Assembly (NCBI GenBank): GCA_013213915.1
Contig: JABSRK010000056.1
Coordinates: 1 to 14,806 of the forward strand
Origin: Planctomycetota bacterium
GTDB taxonomy: Bacteria; Planctomycetota; GCA-002687715
Direction of reading: 5' to 3'
DNA length: 14,806 bases
Positions 12,480-14,806 of this stretch are shown one piece after another. Below the pieces are notes generated by a model. It had not been told where the DNA came from, ran no database searches, and worked only from the letters and a program-made list of their open reading frames with translations. How positions within the stretch are numbered: the first letter of the stretch is position 1; each line of letters begins with the position of its first letter. The position numbers and the translations under genes are program-made.

Positions 12480-14806
12480 ATGCAATACGCAAAGATCGAA
12501 CGCGAAATCGCAGGTGCGACCCTGTCCTTCGAGACCGGACGCATCGCGAGACAGGCCGGCGGTTCCGTGCTGGCCAGATACGGCGATTCGATGGTCCTCT
12601 CGGCCGTCTGTACAGGCTCTCCGAGACCGGGAATCGATTTCTTCCCGTTGACCGTCGACTATCGCGAAAAGACGTACGCCGCTGGGAAATTCCCAGGCGG
12701 CTTCATCAAACGAGAGGGTCGTCCCAAGGACAAAGAGATCATCACCATGCGCCTCATCGACCGTCCCGTGCGCCCGCTGTGGCCGGACGGTTACAAGCAG
12801 GAGGTGCAGATCATGAACACCGTCGTCTCGGTCGACAAAGAGAACGACCCTGACGTGGTGGCCATGAACGCGTCGTTCGCGGCGCTCCACGCTTCGCCGT
12901 TGCCCTTCCAGGGTCCGATCGCGGCCTGCCGCATCGGCCGCCTGGACGGCCAGTTCGTCGCGTTTCCCACAGTGCAGCAGCTCGAGGAGTGTGATGCCGA
13001 GATCATGCTGGTCGCGTCCAAGGACGCGCTCGTCATGGTCGAAGGCAAGGCCAAAGAGCTGGCCGAGGAGGACTTCCTCGCCGCCATCGATTTCGGGACC
13101 GAAGTGATCCACGAGATCATTGGCATGATGGACGAGCTCAAGGAGCAGTCCGGTGTCGAGACCGCGTCGTGGGATTCCCCTGCGGCCGATGTCCCGGACG
13201 TGTTTGCGCGCGTCAAGAAGGACGGCGAGCAGCGTATGCGCGAGGCCCTCATGGTGCAGGGCAAGCACGAACGTTACGCGGCCATGGACGCCCTCCGCGA
13301 CGAGATGATGGCGGAGTACATCCCCGAGGGTGCCGCTGACGACGAGCGCGCCGGCCTCGAAAAGTGGATCAAGGCGGCCCACAAGGAGCTCTCCGCCGAG
13401 CAGATCCGTCACCTGATCGTCAAGGAAAAGAAGCGGATCGACCATCGCGGTCCCGCCGACATCCGCGACATCACCATCGAAGCGGGCCTGCTACCGCGCA
13501 CCCACGGATCCGTGCTGTTCACGCGCGGCGAGACCCAGTCCCTGGTGGTGGCGACCCTTGGCACACCCCGTGACCAGCAGATCGTCGACGGGTTGATGGA
13601 GGAGTACAGCAAGCGCTTCGACCTGCAGTACAACTTCCCGCCCTACTGTGTGGGTGAGTGCCGTCCGGTGCGCGGCGTCAGTCGTCGCGAGATCGGCCAC
13701 GGCAACCTGGCCGAGCGTGCGGTGGCGTCGGTCATCCCGAGCGACGACCAGTTCCCGTACACCATCCGCATCGTCTCCGATATCACGGAGAGCAACGGCA
13801 GCTCGTCGATGGCGAGCGTCTGCGGTGCGACCCTTGCGATGATGGACGCCGGTGTTCCGATCCGGCAGCCCGTCGCGGGCATCGCCATGGGTCTCGTCGA
13901 GGAGGACGGGGAAGTGGTCATCCTCTCCGACATCCTCGGCACCGAGGACCACGTCGGAGACATGGACTTCAAGGTCGCCGGCACCGGTACGGGCATCACG
14001 GCGGTCCAGATGGACATCAAGATGCAGGGCCTCTCTCGCGAGGTCATGGCGGATGCGCTGGAACAGGCTCGCGAGGGCCGGCTGCACATTCTTCGCGAGA
14101 TGATGAAGGCCCTCGCGGCGCCGCGTGAGGACATCAGTCCCTACGCACCGCGTCTCCTGCAGGTGAAGATCCCGGTCGAGAAGATCGGTCTGGTCATCGG
14201 CCCTGGGGGCAAGATGATCAAGAAGATCCAGGAAGAGACAGGCGCCAAGGTCGAGATCGACGACGACGGCACCGCGACCATCTCGAGCGAGGACAGCGAA
14301 GCGGCGAGGGGCGCGAAGGAGATGATCGAGCAACTCACCGCCGAGGTGGAGGTGGGGCGCATCTACGAGGGCCGCGTGGTCAGCATCAAGGACTTCGGCG
14401 CGTTCGTCGAGGTGTTGCCTGGCCAGGAGGGCCTCTGCCACGTCTCCGAGCTCGACGAGAGCCACGTTCGCGAGGTCTCCGACGTCGTGTCGCTCGGCGA
14501 CTTCATCCCGGTCAAGGTCATCTTGCGCGATGAGCAGGGCCGTCTGAAGCTCTCTCGTCGTGAGGCCATGCGCGAGCAGGGTGGCGGCCGTCCACGCAGC
14601 GATGGGGAAGCCACTGGTGATCGCGAGGCCGCGGCCGATGGTGGTGACGATCGGCCGCGTGCCCCGCGTCGCGATGACGACCAGGGCCGTGGCGGCGACC
14701 GAGGCCGTGGCGGCGACCGAGGCCGTGGTGGCGACCGAGGCCGTGGTGGCGACCGAGGCCGTGGTGGCGACCGAGGCCGTGGTGGCGACCGAGGCCGTGG
14801 TGGCGA
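12480..14806 (+). CDS. pnp: Polynucleotide phosphorylase (partial, runs off the window)
   Basis: At least 775 residues are encoded, with no stop before the window end; PNPases are usually about 700. The enzyme degrades RNA 3' to 5' using phosphate as a trimer and can also add tails. The first RNase PH domain includes GGFIKREGRP and MRLIDRPVRPLW (about residues 75-100). The second begins near 340 with GSVLFTRGETQSLVVATLGT, and has GHGNLAERAV (~405), SNGSSSMASVCG (~438), GDMDFKVAG (~494) and QMDIKMQGL (~510), covering the active site. A KH domain with the GxxG loop IGPGGK lies at about 561-604, and an S1 domain (GRIYEGRVVSIKDFGAF onward) at about 624-695. A Gly/Arg/Asp-rich tail follows, with GRGGDR repeats from residue 736. 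The ATG at 12480 is the only possible start near the conserved N-terminus (in-frame TGA at 12468-12470) and has no Shine-Dalgarno; the upstream sequence is A-rich. Confidence 0.97.
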   Translation, partial: MQYAKIEREIAGATLSFETGRIARQAGGSVLARYGDSMVLSAVCTGSPRPGIDFFPLTVDYREKTYAAGKFPGGFIKREGRPKDKEIITMRLIDRPVRPLWPDGYKQEVQIMNTVVSVDKENDPDVVAMNASFAALHASPLPFQGPIAACRIGRLDGQFVAFPTVQQLEECDAEIMLVASKDALVMVEGKAKELAEEDFLAAIDFGTEVIHEIIGMMDELKEQSGVETASWDSPAADVPDVFARVKKDGEQRMREALMVQGKHERYAAMDALRDEMMAEYIPEGAADDERAGLEKWIKAAHKELSAEQIRHLIVKEKKRIDHRGPADIRDITIEAGLLPRTHGSVLFTRGETQSLVVATLGTPRDQQIVDGLMEEYSKRFDLQYNFPPYCVGECRPVRGVSRREIGHGNLAERAVASVIPSDDQFPYTIRIVSDITESNGSSSMASVCGATLAMMDAGVPIRQPVAGIAMGLVEEDGEVVILSDILGTEDHVGDMDFKVAGTGTGITAVQMDIKMQGLSREVMADALEQAREGRLHILREMMKALAAPREDISPYAPRLLQVKIPVEKIGLVIGPGGKMIKKIQEETGAKVEIDDDGTATISSEDSEAARGAKEMIEQLTAEVEVGRIYEGRVVSIKDFGAFVEVLPGQEGLCHVSELDESHVREVSDVVSLGDFIPVKVILRDEQGRLKLSRREAMREQGGGRPRSDGEATGDREAAADGGDDRPRAPRRDDDQGRGGDRGRGGDRGRGGDRGRGGDRGRGGDRGRGGDRGRGG
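14685..14806 (+). repeat. 18-bp tandem repeat inside pnp encoding GRGGDR units
   Basis: Six complete copies and a partial seventh of an 18-bp unit (GGCCGTGGYGGCGACCGA) run head to tail to the window edge. The first two copies have C and the others T at the single variable position, so the DNA is almost identical and the array probably arose by recent slippage or unequal recombination. It stays in frame and codes for Gly-Arg-Gly-Gly-Asp-Arg, an RGG-type low-complexity RNA-binding tail. The true copy number is unknown because the window ends inside it. Confidence 0.95.

Noticed and set aside
12390..14465. Two long minus-strand open frames (351 and 324 residues) opposite pnp
   Set aside because: Both are antisense to the fully conserved PNPase sequence and are rich in His/Asp/Arg/Leu, typical of antisense shadows of GC-rich codons.
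14685..14806. CRISPR-like repeats
   Set aside because: The 18-bp units are contiguous with no spacers and are in frame within pnp, coding for GRGGDR.

Overview
The window is a gene-dense, high-GC bacterial chromosome segment (roughly mid-60s % GC by eye) made almost entirely of core housekeeping genes with short or overlapping junctions. No mobile elements, tRNAs, rRNAs or CRISPR arrays were seen. The large AsmA-type envelope protein points to a diderm (outer-membrane) bacterium, and the gene set also includes a c-di-AMP cyclase module and an alanine racemase for peptidoglycan. A lineage such as Planctomycetota or another deep-branching high-GC diderm phylum would fit, but this is a weak inference because no marker RNA is present.

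Region 1 (1-3371, + strand): the 3' end of the diadenylate cyclase gene cdaA, its membrane partner cdaR (YbbR-like), the phosphoglucosamine mutase glmM and the tRNA t6A-modification gene tsaB form one tight operon. Two junctions are 4-nt ATGA overlaps, and glmM starts at TTG 12 nt after cdaR. This is the classical cdaA-cdaR-glmM unit (c-di-AMP signalling linked to UDP-GlcNAc synthesis), here extended by tsaB.

Region 2 (3409-4914, - strand): a ClpX-family AAA+ unfoldase that lacks the N-terminal zinc-binding domain, has a shortened RKH-loop region, and carries a long unrecognised C-terminal extension. It converges on tsaB across a GC-rich hairpin and diverges from alr.

Region 3 (5076-10189, + strand): alanine racemase (alr) overlaps by 4 nt a 1317-residue AsmA/YhdP/TamB-like protein. 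The latter has one N-terminal membrane anchor and at least five tandem repeats of about 120 residues, consistent with a long repeating beta-groove that bridges the periplasm.

Region 4 (10271-11851, + strand): mannose-1-phosphate guanylyltransferase (manC; GDP-mannose supply) and the Holliday-junction-resolvase-like ruvX/yqgF.

Region 5 (11852-14806, + strand): a roughly 300-nt non-coding leader with a perfect 12-bp inverted repeat plus T-tract and further pairing potential, then rpsO (ribosomal protein S15) and pnp (polynucleotide phosphorylase). pnp runs off the window end inside an 18-bp tandem repeat that encodes an RGG-type tail. rpsO-pnp is a widely conserved pair.

The strongest leads are the ClpX variant with its orphan C-terminal extension, the repeat architecture of the AsmA-like protein translationally coupled to alr, and the undescribed-looking rpsO leader. 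No obviously new multi-gene system (defence island, biosynthetic cluster) was found.
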